DNA from: Bacteroidota bacterium
Lineage (GTDB): Bacteria > Bacteroidota > Bacteroidia > Chitinophagales > Chitinophagaceae
Length of the DNA stretch: 64,000 bases
Assembly (NCBI GenBank): GCA_018267545.1
Contig: JAFDYG010000466.1
Location: 62,001 to 126,000 of the forward strand
Reading direction: 5' to 3'
Shown here piece by piece: positions 46,829 through 56,115 of this stretch; position 1 is the first letter of the stretch; each line of letters begins with the position of its first letter. Under the pieces are notes generated by a model. That model had not been told where the DNA came from, searched no databases, and saw only the letters and a list, made by a program, of their open reading frames with translations. Position numbers and translations under genes: made by a program.

Positions 46829-48499
46829 ATGAGCAAATTGAACCAGGACATCGTCCAGCTATGGTCCGAGTATAACCCGGTAATGGCTTATACCTCCGAC
46901 TACACGACAGAACTAAAAAGCCTTTTCTTTGAAACCGCTGATGCTGCAATGGAGATGCGGAAAAAGATTTTGGCCCTCGAATCCAGACTTGGCGAGATCA
47001 CCGACGAAAAACTCCGCACCACCGCAAAAGCAGTTCTGGTAAGCATTAAAACACAGATCGACATGACGCGTCCCAGTGGCGCCGGTCCTTCGGGAACGGG
47101 GATGGGCGGCGTGTATGCGGCTGCGGACGGCGTGTTTTATATCGTGCTGAAGAAGGACTACAAGGCGGCTTTTGTAGAATCCTTTTTAGACCAGGTGCAG
47201 CGGATGGTCGAATTCGAAACGCAGAAATGGGCGGGACAGGATTTTACCATTCTGGTCCGAAGAGAATGTTTGGATACCGCAGTCTATATGAGCGGTACAC
47301 TTGCGTCTCTTAAGAATGTGCGACCGGACCTGGCGGCGCCAATAGCTGCGATTCTATCGGCGCTGGAAAAATACAAGGCTCTATTTTTTGTCAAGGGTCT
47401 CGAATCGCCGGACTTTTCAACGTACTGGAAGATCTTCAAAGAATGGGATCGTATATATGGACCGGCGGCTGTATATGGCTATCCGGGAAGTCTGCAGAAC
47501 TACTACCAGCTTCCCCAGACAAAAGACGAAATCGAAACGATCGCCATGGGTTGGCTGGAGCTGGAACTACCGGTGACCATCGACATCGCGGATAGGATCA
47601 AGAACTACCCCTTTATCACCAATCAAAAGAACCTGCAGGAAATCTGGGATGCGGTCAGCAAGCAGTATGCGGTGGACTTTGGGAAATACATGACTAAAGT
47701 GGTGGATGCCTGTAAAGCGTATGGCGAGAAATACATCATTGCCAGCAGCTCGAGCGACAGGGTCGACTTCGATGCTACACCGGACTATCTCGTCGACCTG
47801 GTTACGGGCGGAGAAGACTTTGCCGTAAACTACCTTAATAAAGCTCAAGCCTACTCTCAGCTGTATCTTACCGAGTCGAAGAATACCTCGCTGCTTACTA
47901 TGATCAATATTTTGGTCCATGAGGCGTCGCACGGGTATAACTTTGTCCTCTCGGCGAAAAATGCAGAAGCGCTGCTCAACCTCAACTCTCCTCTTCAGGT
48001 GCCGATGACCGAAGGCATGGCCTTCTATCGGGAGTATCAATACTGGGCAGCGGCTCAGAATCTCCTGTATAAGGACAAATTAAATAACGTCGAAAGCGCC
48101 TACCTCGCTTTATACGGCGATGACCGGCAAAGCCAGGTGCAGGGCGTTCTTTGCGCAGAGCTTGAAACCTATATCTGGCGGGTCATCCGGTATATACGGG
48201 CCCTTTGCGATACGAAGGTGAATGGGGGTGAAATGACCTATACCGACTTCATCGAATGGGCCGCGCAAAAAACCGGGCTATCGGAAGAAACCCTGCACGG
48301 GGAATGCTTCACCTTCCTGGCTTCGCCCGGCTATGCACCCTGTTACGCCATGGGATGCGCTACCTACGCCATGATACAAAAAGAAGGTATCATGAATGGC
48401 GTCACCGAAATCGACTTCAACACCTTTTGTTCCGCACAGGGATTTTACGCATGGCCTATTGCCATCCAACTAATGAATAAACATATTGCACATGCTTAA
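46829..48499 (+). CDS. Cytoplasmic gluzincin-like metallopeptidase of unassigned family
   Basis: 556 residues with no signal peptide or membrane helix. The zinc site is HEASH, with His364, Glu365 and His368, followed 27 residues later by Glu395 in [13 protein letters not shown], the likely third ligand. This resembles the DUF885 and M2/M3-like folds in spacing but not in detail. Long helices surround the site. A Gly-rich loop [12 protein letters not shown] lies near residue 86. I do not recognise the family. The gene overlaps the S10 carboxypeptidase gene by 14 bases and is the first of three, so it probably supplies peptides or amino acids for the decarboxylase at the end of the operon. Confidence 0.7.
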   Translation: MSKLNQDIVQLWSEYNPVMAYTSDYTTELKSLFFETADAAMEMRKKILALESRLGEITDEKLRTTAKAVLVSIKTQIDMTRPSGAGPSGTGMGGVYAAADGVFYIVLKKDYKAAFVESFLDQVQRMVEFETQKWAGQDFTILVRRECLDTAVYMSGTLASLKNVRPDLAAPIAAILSALEKYKALFFVKGLESPDFSTYWKIFKEWDRIYGPAAVYGYPGSLQNYYQLPQTKDEIETIAMGWLELELPVTIDIADRIKNYPFITNQKNLQEIWDAVSKQYAVDFGKYMTKVVDACKAYGEKYIIASSSSDRVDFDATPDYLVDLVTGGEDFAVNYLNKAQAYSQLYLTESKNTSLLTMINILVHEASHGYNFVLSAKNAEALLNLNSPLQVPMTEGMAFYREYQYWAAAQNLLYKDKLNNVESAYLALYGDDRQSQVQGVLCAELETYIWRVIRYIRALCDTKVNGGEMTYTDFIEWAAQKTGLSEETLHGECFTFLASPGYAPCYAMGCATYAMIQKEGIMNGVTEIDFNTFCSAQGFYAWPIAIQLMNKHIAHA

Positions 48500-49733
48500 T
48501 CATGGCCCCGTTACCGAACTTCCGGGATATGGAAAGACCAGGGAAAAGCAGCTCGCCGGATACCTGCCTGTATCGGAGGATAATAATGCATTTATCTACT
48601 TCTGGCTGATCGAATCCCAGGGTGATCCTACGAAAGACCCCATCGTCATCTGGCTGAATGGCGGTCCCGGCTCCTCGAGCTTTCTCGGGTTTTTTATGGA
48701 GAACGGACCTTATAAAATCAATACCGACCTCACTCTCTCGGACAATCCATACAGCTGGAACAAGAACGCCTCCTATTTGATGATCGACCAGCCGGCAGGT
48801 ACGGGGCTGTCGTATGTCACGGACCCGAAGGAATCGGCAAAGACAGAGCAGGAGGCTACTGATCAGCTTCTGTATGGTCTGCAACAGTTTTATCGACTAT
48901 GGCCCGAATACCAGAAGCTGGACTTGTACATCTTTGGCGAATCCTTTGCCGGCGTATATATTCCTAAATTGGCCACGGCGATCCTGGACACCAATAAAGT
49001 GCTCAAGCCGGTCATCAACCTGAAAGGTATTGGGGTAGGGGACGGCTGGGTGGACCCTTACGTACAGCAGGCGACCTATCCCGACTATGCCTACGCCCAT
49101 GGGCTTGTCGGGCCGACGGAAAAACATAAAGCGGAGCTGCTCTACGGCGCCTGTGCTGTGGCCATCGAGGAGTCGCTGCCCGATACTTCCCGTGATGCGG
49201 ACAAAGTCTGTAATCTTATAGAAGAATACATCACCAAGGTCAGCGGCGGTGCAAACGTATATGACGTACGCATTACCGGCGACTACGACTTCAGCCTGAT
49301 CGGGTCCTACCTGGACCAGCCTTCGGTAAGGACCGCGCTGTACATCGATGAGCGGGTCAAAGCCTGGAAAGACACTTCAAAGCGGATCGCCTATCTGCTG
49401 GAGCTTGGCGAACAAAATTCTTACGCCTCTCTCTATCCGAACCTTTTCGAATCCATCCCCGTACTCATCTACAACGGCATCTACGACATGGACTGCAACT
49501 TTATGGGCACCGACGCCTGGATCAAATCGGTTAGCTGGAGCTATAAGGACGCATTCCTGGGTCAACCCCGAATACCCTGGTTCAACGAAGGGGATTGGGC
49601 GGGCCATGTCCGGCAGTATGATAAACTGACGCAAATCCTGGTCAATGGAGCGGGGCACCTGGTGCCAATGGATCAGCCTAAAAACGCACTTGCGCTATTG
49701 AATAATTTCATTAACCTAAAACATTATCAATGA
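48486..49733 (+). CDS. S10-family serine carboxypeptidase, apparently cytoplasmic
   Basis: 415 residues. The oxyanion motif [10 protein letters not shown], the nucleophile elbow FGESFAG with Ser153, Asp334 in [10 protein letters not shown] and His391 in GAGHLVP form the complete S10 set in the right order. The length fits a compact S10 enzyme. S10 enzymes release C-terminal residues at acid pH and are common in fungi and plants but patchy in bacteria, where they are usually secreted. Here no signal peptide precedes the domain; the ATG codons at 48486 and 48492 both give a soluble start. It overlaps the metallopeptidase gene upstream and the decarboxylase gene downstream (ATGA). Confidence 0.9.
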   Translation: MHMLNHGPVTELPGYGKTREKQLAGYLPVSEDNNAFIYFWLIESQGDPTKDPIVIWLNGGPGSSSFLGFFMENGPYKINTDLTLSDNPYSWNKNASYLMIDQPAGTGLSYVTDPKESAKTEQEATDQLLYGLQQFYRLWPEYQKLDLYIFGESFAGVYIPKLATAILDTNKVLKPVINLKGIGVGDGWVDPYVQQATYPDYAYAHGLVGPTEKHKAELLYGACAVAIEESLPDTSRDADKVCNLIEEYITKVSGGANVYDVRITGDYDFSLIGSYLDQPSVRTALYIDERVKAWKDTSKRIAYLLELGEQNSYASLYPNLFESIPVLIYNGIYDMDCNFMGTDAWIKSVSWSYKDAFLGQPRIPWFNEGDWAGHVRQYDKLTQILVNGAGHLVPMDQPKNALALLNNFINLKHYQ

Positions 49734-51076
49734 AAAAAGAATCGAACTGGCTCTATCCATTCAATGTACAAAGTGGATGGCTGCCCGAATTCGGCAGCGG
49801 CAGCCTGATGAAATTTATCGAAAAGGTACTGAACGCGCCGCGGGAAGAATATGCCGAGCCGATCAAAGAGCTGGACAAATTCATCGAGGAGCACAGCGTC
49901 ATCAAATACCTGGTGGAAGACGCGTGCAAGCAGAATGCCAACATCGAGGCTCAGTATCACGGACAATTTGCTCCGGGCAATCCGATACCGAGAATCCGGG
50001 ACAAGGAAACCATCCTGCACGCGTTCAACTATATCATTAAAAACGCTCCACAGTTTATCAACAACGACCTGGTGGGTTTGCCGTTCTCGGCTTTTGTCGT
50101 GGGAATCGACGCGACGCTGGGTGGAACGACGCTCTTCCGTCTGCCGATGTTCAACGAGAAGCTGACTCCCATCCTGAATGTCTGGAACAAGTTTCTCGAA
50201 ACCGAAGCCTCCAACGTCGGCTTTCGGGTAGATGGGGAGCAGTGGCTTTCACCGGCGGCGAAGAAGCAATATGATTTTCCTATCTGGAAAAAAGATTCCG
50301 AGAAGCTGCCGTACTGGAGGTCCTGGAACTCCTTCTTTACAAGACAATTTTTGAATCCGGAAACCTCCCGGCCCATTGCCGGACCGGAAACAAACCGGAT
50401 CGTCATCTCTCCCAATGATGGATCGCTGTTCAAGTGGAAGCCGAATATCCAGGAAAAGGATGTCTTCTGGTTCAAGGACATGAGCTACTCACTGTCCGAT
50501 ATTTTGAGTTCGTCCGTGAAAGAGCAGCAAGCTGTAATAGACCAATACAAGCTGGTGGATCTATTCAAAGGCGGGTACATCTTCCAGATGTATCTGAACC
50601 CCTATAACTTTCACCGGTGGTGGGTACCCGTCAATGGAACGGTCCTTTTCGACCCGCTGGTAGTGCCTGGCTGTTACTTCAGCAAGCTGGTGATCCCCGA
50701 CTTCGGCGGCGCTACGACCGCTTCGACGCCGTATCTGTCGGAAGTAAATGCACGCGGGATCGTCGTCTTCAAAACCGAAGACTATGGACACGTATGCTGT
50801 ATACCACTGGGGATGAGCGAAGTCTCTACGGTATCCTTCGACAAGACGATGAAGAAGGGGGCGAAGGTCAAGAAGGGGGACGAAATGGGTACGTTTATGT
50901 ACGGCGGTTCATCGTTCGCCATCATTTATGAGAAGCTTCCTAAAAAGGCATTGTTTTTTGTGGATGCCAACGGCACTCAGTATGACCAGGACCCGCCTCC
51001 TCCGGGCAGCAGCTCGGGTACGGGTGGAGAGCCGACGAATATTGGGTCGCAGATCGGCGTGTGGGTTGATCTTTAG
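49730..51076 (+). CDS. PsiD-like pyruvoyl decarboxylase (phosphatidylserine decarboxylase superfamily)
   Basis: 448 residues, soluble. The N-terminal helical domain (about 15-160: [31 protein letters not shown]) matches the extra domain of fungal L-tryptophan decarboxylase PsiD. The catalytic part contains [53 protein letters not shown] and [18 protein letters not shown]. The self-cleavage site is GGSS at 392-395, so Ser394 should become the pyruvoyl group. Ordinary membrane phosphatidylserine decarboxylase lacks this N-domain and has LGST. A Pro/Gly-rich tail ends the protein. The likely reaction is decarboxylation of an amino acid or small peptide-derived acid; the true substrate is not known. 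Confidence 0.85.
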   Translation: MKKESNWLYPFNVQSGWLPEFGSGSLMKFIEKVLNAPREEYAEPIKELDKFIEEHSVIKYLVEDACKQNANIEAQYHGQFAPGNPIPRIRDKETILHAFNYIIKNAPQFINNDLVGLPFSAFVVGIDATLGGTTLFRLPMFNEKLTPILNVWNKFLETEASNVGFRVDGEQWLSPAAKKQYDFPIWKKDSEKLPYWRSWNSFFTRQFLNPETSRPIAGPETNRIVISPNDGSLFKWKPNIQEKDVFWFKDMSYSLSDILSSSVKEQQAVIDQYKLVDLFKGGYIFQMYLNPYNFHRWWVPVNGTVLFDPLVVPGCYFSKLVIPDFGGATTASTPYLSEVNARGIVVFKTEDYGHVCCIPLGMSEVSTVSFDKTMKKGAKVKKGDEMGTFMYGGSSFAIIYEKLPKKALFFVDANGTQYDQDPPPPGSSSGTGGEPTNIGSQIGVWVDL

Positions 51077-51147
51077 GAAGCGCGTGCGCGCGCCTCTTAG
51101 CGATTCGACTACATAGATCCGCGATTGGGCTACAATCACGAAAACGT

Positions 51148-51207
51148 TAAACCAGACCTTTGTGTCATCACACTAAAACAAAAGTATGGCACAAAAGGTC
51201 TGGTTTA
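51148..51207 (+). promoter_or_regulatory. 17-bp inverted repeat spanning the SDR start codon
   Basis: The left arm (51148-51164, TAAACCAGACCTTTGTG) pairs with the right arm (51190-51207) except for one extra A. The ATG at 51186 and the ribosome-binding region lie in the 25-base loop. The right arm is inside codons 2-8 of the SDR. As RNA this would be a strong hairpin presenting or blocking the start; as DNA it is a near-palindromic operator. A smaller TGTG/CACA stem lies within the loop. Confidence 0.6.
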
Positions 51208-52010
51208 TTACAGGAACTTCCCGTGGATTTGGCCGCATATGGGTAGAGGCGGCGCTGGAACGCGGAGACATGGTCGCGGCTACCGCCCGCAAATTGAGCA
51301 GCATTGCCGATCTCAACGAAAAATATGGTTCGAGGGTACTGACGCTCGAGCTCGACGTCACCAAGGCCGACCAGGTAAAAGCGGCGGTAGGTCGGGCGCA
51401 TGCCCACTTTGGCCGGCTCGATATCGTAATGAACAATGCGGGCTATGCACTTGTTAGTACGATCGAGGAGGCCAGTGCGGAAGAGGTCCGGGCGCTCTAT
51501 GACACCAATATCTTCGGCACGCTTTCCGTCATTCAGGCGGCCCTGCCGCTGTTGCGGAAACAGGGTCATGGCCATATAATAGGCATCTCCAGCAATGTCG
51601 GGCTCGTGACGCTGCCGGTAATTGGTTATTACTGTTCGTCGAAGTGGGCATTCGAAGCCATTCACGAGAGCCTGGCTAAAGAGGTCGAAGCCTTTGGTAT
51701 TCGCGTCACCATTGTAGAGCCGGGCGCCTACGCGACGGAATTCGGAAGTCCGGATTCTTTAAAATTTGCTCCGGGCCTCGATGTTTACACCGATTTTAAG
51801 AACCAGTTTTTTAGCGGTTTACTAAATTTGGAAAGAGGCGACCCCAGGGCTACACCCGATGCGATTTTTCAGGTGGTAGATGCGGAGCGGCCTCCGTTGC
51901 GGTTCTTCCTTGGCAGTCATAGTCTTGCGGGGGTGCGTGCTACATATGCGGATAGACTTGCCGTATGGGAAGAGTGGGAGACGGTATCTAATGCCGCCCA
52001 GGGGAAGTAA
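51186..52010 (+). CDS. Short-chain dehydrogenase/reductase (classical SDR)
   Basis: 274 residues. The Rossmann cofactor site is TGTSRGFG near residue 10, then NNAGYA near 89, Ser near 139 (GISSN), and the catalytic Tyr149 and Lys153 in YCSSK. It is like the NAD(P)-dependent oxidoreductases that act on small alcohols and ketones; the substrate is unknown. The gene starts inside a long inverted repeat, which may control it. It is followed after ten bases by an AraC regulator, a common pairing in which the regulator controls the SDR. The start ATG at 51186 follows AAAACAAAAGT rather than a strong Shine-Dalgarno sequence, as is usual in Bacteroidota. Confidence 0.92.
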   Translation: MAQKVWFITGTSRGFGRIWVEAALERGDMVAATARKLSSIADLNEKYGSRVLTLELDVTKADQVKAAVGRAHAHFGRLDIVMNNAGYALVSTIEEASAEEVRALYDTNIFGTLSVIQAALPLLRKQGHGHIIGISSNVGLVTLPVIGYYCSSKWAFEAIHESLAKEVEAFGIRVTIVEPGAYATEFGSPDSLKFAPGLDVYTDFKNQFFSGLLNLERGDPRATPDAIFQVVDAERPPLRFFLGSHSLAGVRATYADRLAVWEEWETVSNAAQGK

Positions 52011-52020
52011 AACGACAAAA

Positions 52021-52944
52021 ATGAAAAAAGAAGAAATCCACCATCAGCGGTTCGAATCGCTCTCCGAGGCGCATCAGGCATTCGGTATGCCGGCGCCTCT
52101 GCATCCGTTGGTCAGCGTCATTCATGGGGTGCGTGGCCACGAGTCTGGCCCGCATAGCCAATCGCACGTGCTGAGCTTCTATAAGATTTCGTACCGGCCA
52201 AAGCTCAGCGGGAAGCTGAAATATGGTCAGGATTATTATGATTTCGATGGGGGCGGGTTACTATTTGCCGCTCCTCATCAAGTTCTTGGCGGGAATGAAG
52301 ACGACAGTCATCCGGGGAATTGTTCCGACCTGGCCTTGCTGATTCATCCCGACTTCTTCCTGGGTTATCCTCTGGCGAAAAAAATCAAACAATACGGTTT
52401 CTTTTCTTACTCCACGAATGAGGCCCTGCATCTTTCCGAGGCCGAGAAGGCAATGGTCCTCTCCATCTTTAAAATGATCGAAGAGGAGCTGAGCGGCCGG
52501 ATCGACGACTTTAGCCAGGACGTCGTCATCTCCCAGATGGAGCTATTGTTTAGCTATGCCAATCGGTTCTACAAACGGCAGTTCCTTACCCGCAAGGCGG
52601 TGAACAATAATTTGCTGGAGAGGCTGGAAGAGCTGGTCGACGATTATTTCAATAGTGAAGCTGCTCTGAGCAAGGGGATTCCGAGCGTTCAGTTCCTGGC
52701 GGGGCAGCTGAATCTTTCGCCGAGCTATCTGAGCGATATGCTGCGATCGTTGATTGGTCAGAATGCGCAGCAGTATATTCAGTATCGGCTAATCGAGAAG
52801 GCGAAGGAAAAGCTATCGACTACTAGTCTGTCTGTTAGTGAAGTAGCTTACGCGCTGGGGTTTGAACATTCGCAGTCGTTCAGCAAGCTATTTAAAAAGA
52901 AGACGAATCTGTCGCCGTTGGAGTTTAGGCGGAGCTTTAACTAG
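52021..52944 (+). CDS. AraC-family transcriptional regulator
   Basis: 307 residues from ATG 52021 (MKKEEIHHQRF), chosen over an in-frame start at 51880 that lies deep inside the SDR gene. The N-terminal cupin-like sensor domain (about 15-180) contains HVLSFYKISYRPKLSG. The C-terminal double helix-turn-helix (about 215-305) contains LAGQLNLSPSYLSDMLRSLIG and SVSEVAYALGFEHSQSFSKLFKKKTNLSPLEFRRSF, both well preserved. It probably controls the SDR gene ten bases upstream and could bind the inverted repeat there. It converges with the gene at 52963. Confidence 0.93.
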   Translation: MKKEEIHHQRFESLSEAHQAFGMPAPLHPLVSVIHGVRGHESGPHSQSHVLSFYKISYRPKLSGKLKYGQDYYDFDGGGLLFAAPHQVLGGNEDDSHPGNCSDLALLIHPDFFLGYPLAKKIKQYGFFSYSTNEALHLSEAEKAMVLSIFKMIEEELSGRIDDFSQDVVISQMELLFSYANRFYKRQFLTRKAVNNNLLERLEELVDDYFNSEAALSKGIPSVQFLAGQLNLSPSYLSDMLRSLIGQNAQQYIQYRLIEKAKEKLSTTSLSVSEVAYALGFEHSQSFSKLFKKKTNLSPLEFRRSFN

Positions 52945-52962
52945 CGTCGGCATGGCGGGCGG

Positions 52963-53622
52963 TCATTTCCTAAAGTACTTGATCTGCTCCATTCGAACCA
53001 GCGCCTGCTCGTACGTATAGTCATCCTTGGAAAGCGTATCTACCCATTCGAATTGACCAAATCGCATTTCGGCAGCTTCCGGGCCAGGCGAAAGCAAATT
53101 CAGCTCCTGGCAGTGCTTGCAGCGGACGACGAGCCACTGGGCGTCGGGAATGCCCGGCTTCTTGCGCATGATCTTCAAATCCAGCGATGAATGGCACTGT
53201 GTGCAGGTTTGGTGGAGGACAGCGACGACCCGTTCCGGCCGCAGGAATCGCAGGATGACCTGCAGAATGACTAACAGGGGGCCGTACATCCATCCGGTGA
53301 TGGCGTTTCGGATGTCTACCCCGACGATATCTCCAAGCTCTTTGAACAGATCGGCGATGAACTCCCGCTCCTCGGTGTCGTATCGAAATTTATCGAGCTG
53401 GTCCAGCGCATCGGTCAGCACCTTCTTTAGCTGCCGGGGCGGCTTTCCTGCCGTAACCTCTTCTGCCAGTGCTCCGGCGCAGTCGTGGAAGAAGGTCGTC
53501 AGCTCCTGGGAGACATTGTCCGCGGAGGGGTTGACCCCACGGGCATGCCAGGCGTCGACGGAGAAGAGATTTCGCTCCTGGAATTTCACGAGCTGGTCGT
53601 GTATGGAGGGGGCAGTTGTCAT
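52963..53622 (-). CDS. DUF4844-like protein with zinc ribbon
   Basis: 219 residues. The N-terminal helical part (about 40-115, LKKVLTDALDQLDKFRYDTEEREF, LFKELGDIVGVDIRNAITGWMYG) resembles DUF4844 of Bacteroidota. A hydrophobic stretch PLLVILQVILRFL follows. A zinc ribbon lies at about 137-170, with C-x2-C (CTQCHSS) and C-x2-C (CKHCQEL). No function is known. The promoter is probably in the 37 bases shared with the divergent gene at 53660. Confidence 0.6.
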   Translation of the reverse strand: MTTAPSIHDQLVKFQERNLFSVDAWHARGVNPSADNVSQELTTFFHDCAGALAEEVTAGKPPRQLKKVLTDALDQLDKFRYDTEEREFIADLFKELGDIVGVDIRNAITGWMYGPLLVILQVILRFLRPERVVAVLHQTCTQCHSSLDLKIMRKKPGIPDAQWLVVRCKHCQELNLLSPGPEAAEMRFGQFEWVDTLSKDDYTYEQALVRMEQIKYFRK

Positions 53623-53659
53623 ATTATCCTACAATATACGACCTTTGCTCCGGCCCACC

Positions 53660-54121
53660 ATGTATACAAAACAAGAAATATCCCGGCAGAAACAGGCATT
53701 TTGGACTGCCTTTGGTAAATATATGAAGCCGGTTTTGTCGGCCGACTTCGAGGAAATCAGCTGGTTAAACTATAAAACGGGTAACAAGCACATTGGCTTT
53801 CGGATGGACGTGGATAGCCGGCGGGCGGTTGTGTCTATTGTGCTGGACCATCCGGACGGTGCTGTGCGGCGGCTGCATTATGAACGCTTTGGGCAGTTGA
53901 GGGGGATCTTGAGCGAATCGCTCGGGGAAGATGATTGGACTTGGCAGTGGGATGGCGTGGATGAGCATGGGAGGGGGATTGGTGTGATTTATAAGGAGCT
54001 GGGCGGGGTGAATATTTTTCGTGGGGAGGATTGGCCGGCGATTATTTCGTTTTTGAAGCCGCGGATTATGGGGTTGGATGGGTTTTGGGGGATGGTGAAG
54101 TATGAGTTTGCTGGTGTTTAA
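53660..54121 (+). CDS. DUF4268-family protein
   Basis: 153 residues from ATG 53660 (MYTKQEISRQKQAFWTAFG), a typical DUF4268 start. A longer in-frame start at 53117 reads through the antisense strand of the neighbouring gene and is rejected. The family pattern WLNYKTGNKHIGFRMDVD, DWTWQWDGVDEHGRGIGVIYKEL and NIFRGEDWPAIISFLKPRI is clear. DUF4268 proteins are small, helical and beta-mixed, and occur near restriction or defence genes in some genomes; their function is unknown. Base composition is near that of the flanks. Confidence 0.85.
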   Translation: MYTKQEISRQKQAFWTAFGKYMKPVLSADFEEISWLNYKTGNKHIGFRMDVDSRRAVVSIVLDHPDGAVRRLHYERFGQLRGILSESLGEDDWTWQWDGVDEHGRGIGVIYKELGGVNIFRGEDWPAIISFLKPRIMGLDGFWGMVKYEFAGV

Positions 54122-54134
54122 TGCGTTTAGTTTT

Positions 54135-54509
54135 CTATAGAAATTGCACGTTTGCCAGCTCACGGCCGATTTGCTGTACTCCTCTCAATATGCGGTTTGT
54201 CTGGGTTACTGAAGGTTTTTTATTGCCTTTGATATATTGCGCCAGTAAACTTTGATTCATACCGATTCTTTCAGAAAGGGCTTTTGCGTTAATGACTTTG
54301 TAGAATTCAAAGAACTGGGGTAGATCCAGCATTATCTTCATGTCATCTTCTGTTACAGACTTGCCCGACTTTTCAAGATGGAGATTAATTGCTTCAAGAA
54401 TATTAGTCTTGAGCTCTTCCAGAGATTTGCCAACGGTGTACACTGGATATTTCTCTGCATAGGCCGAATAGCCGGTTTTAGTTTTCTCGACAATCATTGT
54501 GATTCTCAT
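54135..54509 (-). CDS. hicB: HicB-family antitoxin with C-terminal helix-turn-helix
   Basis: 124 residues. The degraded RNase H-like HicB fold is at about 1-65 (VEKTKTGYSAYAEKYPVYTVGKSLEEL), and the XRE-type DNA-binding domain is at about 75-120 (ALSERIGMNQSLLAQYIKGNKKPSVTQ). It neutralises HicA and represses the operon. It is second in the operon, 11 bases after hicA. The palindrome just upstream of hicA is the natural binding site for its helix-turn-helix. The region is AT-rich compared with the neighbours, as is common for mobile toxin-antitoxin modules. Confidence 0.88.
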   Translation of the reverse strand: MRITMIVEKTKTGYSAYAEKYPVYTVGKSLEELKTNILEAINLHLEKSGKSVTEDDMKIMLDLPQFFEFYKVINAKALSERIGMNQSLLAQYIKGNKKPSVTQTNRILRGVQQIGRELANVQFL

Positions 54510-54520
54510 AAATTGAATAC

Positions 54521-54706
54521 TTATTTTAATCCAGCGTCTTTTTTAATTTTTTTCTCTAATCCCTTACCGACTTCCTGGCTGCCGTGGGAAGGGCAGACAA
54601 TCTGCCCTTTTTTGAAAGGGTGTTCCATAATCATATGGCTCCCGGATTGTCTTACCACATACCAGCCATCTCTTTTAAGAAGTCTGACAAGCTCACTGGA
54701 TTTCAT
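54521..54706 (-). CDS. hicA: HicA-family mRNA interferase toxin
   Basis: 61 residues, full length for HicA. The dsRBD-like fold has MKSSELVRLLKRDGWYVVRQSGSH, with the catalytic His24 in GSH, then HPFKKGQIVCPSHG, a close match to the HicA consensus. HicA cleaves mRNA in a ribosome-independent way and stops growth until HicB binds it. The gene starts six bases after a 22-bp perfect palindrome. Confidence 0.9.
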   Translation of the reverse strand: MKSSELVRLLKRDGWYVVRQSGSHMIMEHPFKKGQIVCPSHGSQEVGKGLEKKIKKDAGLK

Positions 54707-54712
54707 AAAGCA

Positions 54713-54734
54713 AAGGTAATAAATTTATTACCTT
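54713..54734. promoter_or_regulatory. 22-bp perfect palindrome, putative HicB operator
   Basis: AAGGTAATAAA followed by its exact reverse complement TTTATTACCTT, directly upstream of the hicA start at 54706. It is the expected autoregulation site for the HicB helix-turn-helix. An AT-rich stretch that may hold the promoter continues to 54759. Confidence 0.7.
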
Positions 54735-54759
54735 CTATTAAATATATTTTTTAAATTGT

Positions 54760-56097
54760 TTACGGCTTTCCCCATGCATTTTCATTTAAAACAGGATTAA
54801 ACTCGATCGCGGTGGTGGTTACGACAATCGTTGCCTTGCCGTCGGAGGACTCTGTGACGGAAGGATAGGTGATACCGCTTGTTTGGGTGAATTTTTTATA
54901 GACGGAGACATTCGGCGTCTCGTTGATTGTATAGGCATTCCCCTTCATTTCATAAGCGCTGTTGACGAGGTAGATCAGCTTGTGGTTGTTTATGAAGAAA
55001 GTCAGGAGGTAGTCGTCGCCGGACTTCGATACTTTGCCTGTTAGGAAGTAGCTGCTTAGTTTTTTGTGAAGTCCGAGGATGCCCTGGTATAGGCTCAGCT
55101 GAAATTCGCTTTTTTCGTTGGGGGCTAATGGTGCGAGGGCGCCGTTTACCCACTGCCAGCCGTCGGAGCCTTCCCATTGTTTGATCATTAGTAGTTTGTC
55201 GCCTTGTCTTATTTCGGCGCGGACTTTGTTATGCGTGATGTCTGTTAGCATGACGGCCTGAAAATTGCCGGTTAGTGTAGACGTTTCTTTGATCGTTGTT
55301 AGTTTATCGATGCTTTCTCCTCCGTAGTGGGCGCGGAGCTTGTTCAACAGGTCGGTCGGTGAGGGCAGGCCTGTTGTGGTGGGCGCGGCGCTAGCGGGCG
55401 CAGAGGCAGTGTTCTTTTCTCTAAAGTAGAACTCTCCATCCAGCAGGATCAGGTCTTCTTCATCCGGCGGACTATAAAACAAACTATGCTTACTAGTAGT
55501 ACCATTGGATAATGTAAATGTTATGTCGCCATCTCCTAGTGTATACGTGCCGGCGGCCGCGTTACTCTTGTCATACTTTCCTGCCATTGCTTCGCCCGAT
55601 ACGCCGACTACTCCTGTCCGGCTCGACGAAAATCGACCTTTCCCGTCGAAAGCGAGAAAGCCGGAGGAGAAGGCCGCGACGTTTGGCATGCCTGTTCCCA
55701 TGCCGCCGCGGGAGGAGGCCGATTTGCTTTGGTAGGATGCTGAGGGAAGCGAAGCAACCTTCTTGAGCTTGTGCAGGGTATGTTTGATACCTGCCGTGCT
55801 TTCCAGGTTGCCGTTGGCGTTTAGCTTGTAGGTGGCGGCTTCCCGGCCGTCTTTAAATTTTAGCTGGACCATGCCGGTTTTGAGCGTATAGGCGCCGCTG
55901 ATATGGGTCCGCCAGTCGGGTGTGTCGAACTTGTCGTTGAAGGTACCGTCGCTTCTGAAATAATAGGCGATATTATTGATCTGCATCCCGTCGAATGGGG
56001 TGGTGTAGAGCTGTGCGCCGGCGTAGATGTCGGTTAGCTGTGCTTTGCCGGTGAATGTGGCGAGGAAAAGGATTGCCAGGAGATAGGTCTTTTTCAT
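54760..56097 (-). CDS. Exported protein with repeated beta domains, unknown function
   Basis: 445 residues from ATG 56097 (MKKTYLLAILFLATF), with a signal peptide ending GKAQ. An in-frame ATG at 56121 adds eight residues before the signal. The first half has two related beta modules (YYFRSDGTFNDKFDTPDW, LAFDGKGRFSSSRTGVVG), each followed by GAYTLKTG or GTYTLGDG. A low-complexity Ala/Pro/Thr linker follows near 250. The second half (about 265-445) resembles LolA-type outer-membrane lipoprotein-sorting folds (LRAHYGGESIDKLTTIKETSTLTG, GWQWVNGALAPLAPNEK). It is probably periplasmic. The function is unknown. Confidence 0.65.
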   Translation of the reverse strand: MKKTYLLAILFLATFTGKAQLTDIYAGAQLYTTPFDGMQINNIAYYFRSDGTFNDKFDTPDWRTHISGAYTLKTGMVQLKFKDGREAATYKLNANGNLESTAGIKHTLHKLKKVASLPSASYQSKSASSRGGMGTGMPNVAAFSSGFLAFDGKGRFSSSRTGVVGVSGEAMAGKYDKSNAAAGTYTLGDGDITFTLSNGTTSKHSLFYSPPDEEDLILLDGEFYFREKNTASAPASAAPTTTGLPSPTDLLNKLRAHYGGESIDKLTTIKETSTLTGNFQAVMLTDITHNKVRAEIRQGDKLLMIKQWEGSDGWQWVNGALAPLAPNEKSEFQLSLYQGILGLHKKLSSYFLTGKVSKSGDDYLLTFFINNHKLIYLVNSAYEMKGNAYTINETPNVSVYKKFTQTSGITYPSVTESSDGKATIVVTTTAIEFNPVLNENAWGKP

Positions 56098-56115
56098 TGG
56101 TGAAGACTTATCAAA

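Noticed and set aside
53117..53659. Long N-terminal extension of the DUF4268 gene
   Set aside because: It is the antisense of the zinc-ribbon protein gene; the family's normal start is at 53660.
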